Source of the DNA: Acidimicrobiia bacterium
Lineage (GTDB): Bacteria; Actinomycetota; Acidimicrobiia; Acidimicrobiales; Ilumatobacteraceae
Direction of reading: 5' to 3'
Assembly (NCBI GenBank): GCA_013821025.1
Contig: JACDHN010000113.1
Coordinates: forward strand, 1-7,860
DNA length: 7,860 bases
Both the position numbers and the translations under genes were made by a program. Numbering within the stretch: the first letter of the stretch is position 1; each line of letters starts with the position of its first letter. A model generated the notes under the pieces. It had not been told where the DNA came from. It searched no databases and saw only the letters and a program-made list of their open reading frames with translations. Shown piece by piece: positions 5,927 through 7,860 of this stretch.

Positions 5927-6449
5927 CAGGGCATCACCAGCGTGTCGAAGTCGATGCTGACGAGCACGTCGCCGGTTTCGCTCAGCAGCTGTGCGGTGTA
6001 CGACTCCTTGCCGCCGAGTTGGCCGGGACCGGTGCGGGCGTCGAGGCTGACCTCGAACCTGTTGCCGGCGGGCGGGTCGAACTCGTAGACGACGCGGTCG
6101 ATCTCGCCGATCTCGGTGGCCGGGTTGGGATACCAGTTCTGGAAGTCGAACACCTCGTAGAACGAGTCGGACACGGCGATGCGCACCGGCCCGTGAAGTC
6201 CTGCTCCTGCTCGATGCGCACGCGGAAAGGGGCCGGAACCCCCGAGCGGGTGATCGCCGGGTACTCCACGGTCATGCGATGAGGCCCGATCGTGGCGACC
6301 AACGTGGCACTGCGCGGCCCGAACCATCCGAGCAGCGCCACGATCAGCACCAGCGACACGCCCGCCGTTGCGGCGAGGTGCAACAGGCGGCTCCGGCGGG
6401 CGGTGAGCCCGTCATCGAGTCCCTGCAGGGTGCTCGTGGCGGACTCCAC
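5926..6449 (-). pseudogene. Frame-disrupted single-pass membrane protein, unknown function
   Basis: The gene reads well in two successive frames. From a GTG at 6449 the protein begins MESATSTLQGLDDGL, has a basic stretch RRSR, a membrane helix at about 22-43 (LLHLAATAGVSLVLIVALLGWFG), and continues to EQEQDFTG. There the frame turns into unlikely Arg/Ser/Pro-rich sequence, while the neighbouring frame carries on convincingly with VRIAVSDSFYEVFDFQNWYPNP and ends FDTLVMP at 5926. Adding one C to the CCC run at 6190-6192 (plus strand) joins them as EQDFTGPVRIAVSD and gives a 174-residue protein: a short cytoplasmic N-terminus, one helix, and an exported beta-rich domain. No classic -1 slippery heptamer is seen, so a true mutation or a sequencing or assembly error is likelier than programmed shifting. 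The GTG start is tentative, with a weak GGTGGA 8 bases upstream. Automatic annotation might show only a fragment, for example from the GTG at 6186. The gene heads the DUF421-tesB-lipoprotein run. I do not recognise the family. Confidence 0.65.
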
Positions 6450-6470
6450 GGCCCGGTTCCACCCGACCGG

Positions 6471-6476
6471 TAGGTT
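6471..6476 (+). promoter_or_regulatory. Putative -10 box for a leaderless methyltransferase transcript
   Basis: TAGGTT fits TANNNT and ends 6 bases before the GTG at 6483, the ideal spacing for transcription to start on the first base of the start codon. No ribosome-binding site precedes the GTG. The box lies in the 33-base gap (6450-6482) between divergent starts, so promoters for both directions must share this space or overlap the coding ends. No good -35 element is visible. Confidence 0.45.
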
Positions 6477-6482
6477 GCGCTC

Positions 6483-7139
6483 GTGGATGCCCCGCCAGTG
6501 TCGTGGCGCGAGATCGCCCTCATCACGAAGGGGTTCATGCCCGCCGACGAGGGCGACGCCCTGTACGACGCCGCCCTCGAGGCCGCCCGAGCCGTGCCTG
6601 GTGCACCGTTCGTGGAGGTCGGCTCGTACTGCGGTCGCTCCACCATCTGGCTCGCCGCTGCGGCCCGGGGCGTCGACCGGGTCGTGTTCGCCGTCGACCA
6701 CCACCGAGGCTCGGAGGAGAATCAGACCGGCTGGGAGCACCACGATCCCGACGTGGTCGACGCCAACACCGGGCTGATCGACACGCTGCCGCTCCTTCGC
6801 TCGGCGCTGCACGAAGCCGGCGTGGAGCGCCACGTCGTCGTCGTCGTCGGTCGTTCACCCGTCGTCGCCCGGTACTGGAACACGCCGCTGGCGTTCTGCT
6901 TCATCGACGGAGGGCATGGCGTCGAACCGGCACGTCACGACTTCGAGGGCTGGGCAGGCCATGTGGCGCCTGGCGGAACGCTGGCGATCCATGACGTGTT
7001 TCCTGATCCGACTGACGGTGGACGCCCGCCGTACGAGGAGATCTACCTGCCGGCGCTCGCCGCCGGCTTCGAGGAGCGCTCGGCGACCGGCTCCTTGCGC
7101 GTGCTGACCCGCGTCAGCCGTCGGGCTCGTGAGGGATGA
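6483..7139 (+). CDS. Class I SAM-dependent methyltransferase (Methyltransf_24-like)
   Basis: This 218-residue protein has a Rossmann-type methyltransferase core. Motif I is FVEVGSYCGRST at 43-54, which binds S-adenosylmethionine. The acidic end of the next strand is VFAVDHH at 68-74. FCFIDGGHG at 138-146 and the post-motif strand GGTLAIHDVF at 164-173 follow the pattern of the small O-methyltransferase-like Methyltransf_24 group. An early WREIALITKGFMPADEG segment probably covers the SAM or substrate site. The substrate cannot be deduced. The GTG at 6483 is favoured because it makes a compact N-terminus and has a TANNNT box immediately upstream. The gene is divergent from the minus-strand membrane-protein operon, and its last 26 bases overlap the end of the convergent prenyltransferase-like gene, which suggests a stable neighbour pair. 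Confidence 0.85.
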   Translation: MDAPPVSWREIALITKGFMPADEGDALYDAALEAARAVPGAPFVEVGSYCGRSTIWLAAAARGVDRVVFAVDHHRGSEENQTGWEHHDPDVVDANTGLIDTLPLLRSALHEAGVERHVVVVVGRSPVVARYWNTPLAFCFIDGGHGVEPARHDFEGWAGHVAPGGTLAIHDVFPDPTDGGRPPYEEIYLPALAAGFEERSATGSLRVLTRVSRRAREG

Positions 7140-7860
7140 ACACGCGGGACCCTGGTGTGGCACCGGTGATGGCGTCGGCGGCGAGGATCACAGCCGCCGC
7201 CGTGTACGAGGTGCGCTCGTCGACCGGGAAGCGCTGCTGGCCCGGGTACACGATGCCCGTGTAGTACGAGCCGTCACCGAGGCGGTGCACACCGATCCAG
7301 GCCAGCAGGTCGGTGGCGGTGGTGGGGTCGCCGATGGCAGCGAAAGCAAGTGACGCTTCAGCCGTCTCCGACGCCGTGATCCACGGCTCGTCGCTCACGC
7401 ACCGGATGCCCTTGCCCTCCATGGCGAACACATCCCAGCTCTCGGCGAGGCGGGATTTGGCCGCCTCGCCGGTGAGCGACCCACTGAGGACCGGGTAGTA
7501 CCAGTCCATCGCCCATCGCTCCTTGGGCTCGAACGCCTCTGGGTGATCGTTGATCAGGACGTCGAGCCTGTCCGCAGCGGCCGTCCACACCGGCTGATCG
7601 ACGCCGAGCACGGTGGCCAGCGCCACGCCGCAGCGCAGCGAGTGGCGGATGCTGGACGAGCCGGTCAACAAGGCGTAGTCCCAGGGACGGTCGTCGATCT
7701 CCTCGGCCCACAGGATCGTGCCGTCGCTGCGACGCATCGTGAGCACCCACTCCAATGCCCGCTCCACCGTCGGCCACAACCGTTCGACGAACGCCCGGTC
7801 GCCGCTGCTGCACCAGTGGTGCCACAGGCCCGTGGCCACGTAGGCGCACACGTTAGAGTC
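7114..7860 (-). CDS. Prenyltransferase/squalene-cyclase-like helical barrel protein (C-terminal part)
   Basis: The frame is open to the right edge, so only the last 248 residues are visible and the true start lies outside. The visible part starts DSNVCAYVATGLWHHW and consists of repeated amphipathic helices. Short aromatic and acidic motifs recur at helix ends: RALEWVLTMRRSDGTILWAEE, then SSSIRHSLRCGVALATVLG, EPWITASETAEASLAF and DERTSYTAAAVILAADAI. This fits an alpha/alpha toroid as in prenyltransferase/terpene-cyclase-like proteins, but six-hairpin glycosidases share the fold. The many exposed Trp and Asp/Glu residues do not settle which. Actinobacterial proteins of this type are usually labelled prenyltransferase without biochemical proof. 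Its stop lies within the methyltransferase gene's end (tail-to-tail overlap 7114-7139). Internal GTG codons near the edge, such as that at 7851, are not taken as the start because the upstream codons continue the domain. Confidence 0.7.
   Translation of the reverse strand, partial: DSNVCAYVATGLWHHWCSSGDRAFVERLWPTVERALEWVLTMRRSDGTILWAEEIDDRPWDYALLTGSSSIRHSLRCGVALATVLGVDQPVWTAAADRLDVLINDHPEAFEPKERWAMDWYYPVLSGSLTGEAAKSRLAESWDVFAMEGKGIRCVSDEPWITASETAEASLAFAAIGDPTTATDLLAWIGVHRLGDGSYYTGIVYPGQQRFPVDERTSYTAAAVILAADAITGATPGSRVFIPHEPDG

Noticed and set aside
6180..6200. Programmed -1 ribosomal frameshift in the membrane-anchored gene
   Set aside because: The change of frame has the right direction, but no X XXY YYZ slippery heptamer is present. 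An indel explains it more simply.
7116..7127. AGCC-GTCG-GGCT hairpin in the convergent overlap
   Set aside because: Only four pairs within coding sequence; expected by chance at this GC content.

Overview
The window is a densely packed, GC-rich stretch of bacterial chromosome. Strong G/C preference at third codon positions, frequent GTG starts, TANNNT boxes placed for leaderless transcripts, and the character of the MoaE, MreB and RNB proteins point to an actinomycete. An Acidimicrobiia (Ilumatobacter-like) source is my best guess from protein style, not something I could verify. I see no RNA genes, insertion sequences, CRISPR arrays or phage genes.

Layout. (1) Positions 118-3253, plus strand: a tightly coupled run of moaE (molybdopterin synthase large subunit), a 73-residue single-pass membrane protein, an mreB-family actin homologue, and an RNB-domain ribonuclease. 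The stops and starts overlap or lie 1 base apart, so the four are probably one transcript. (2) Positions 3244-3275: a stem-loop that contains the stop codons of both convergent operons and looks like a two-way terminator. (3) Positions 3266-6449, minus strand: a second coupled run, read right to left. It consists of a membrane-anchored protein of unknown function whose frame is broken by an apparent 1-base deletion, a DUF421/YetF-type membrane protein, a TesB-type acyl-CoA thioesterase, and a lipoprotein of the PQQ-dependent sugar dehydrogenase family. (4) From 6483, plus strand: a class I SAM-dependent methyltransferase, divergent from operon 3 with only 33 bases between the proposed starts. 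(5) From 7860 back to 7114, minus strand: the C-terminal part of a prenyltransferase/squalene-cyclase-like helical-barrel protein, whose end overlaps the methyltransferase tail-to-tail by 26 bases.

How the genes might work together. Operon 1 joins cofactor synthesis, a cell-shape actin homologue and RNA turnover. These have no obvious shared pathway, so the arrangement may only reflect co-expression. Operon 3 is mostly envelope-associated: two membrane proteins, a secreted lipoprotein, and a lipid-metabolism enzyme. The methyltransferase/prenyltransferase-like pair may belong to a surface glycan or lipid locus continuing to the right, but the window does not show this.

Most of the window is ordinary housekeeping and accessory sequence; I do not see a clear novel defence or mobile system. 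The points most worth checking are the MreB protein with glutamine at the family's catalytic glutamate position, the frame-disrupted membrane-anchored gene, the stop-codon-spanning convergent stem-loop, and the small membrane protein coupled to mreB.
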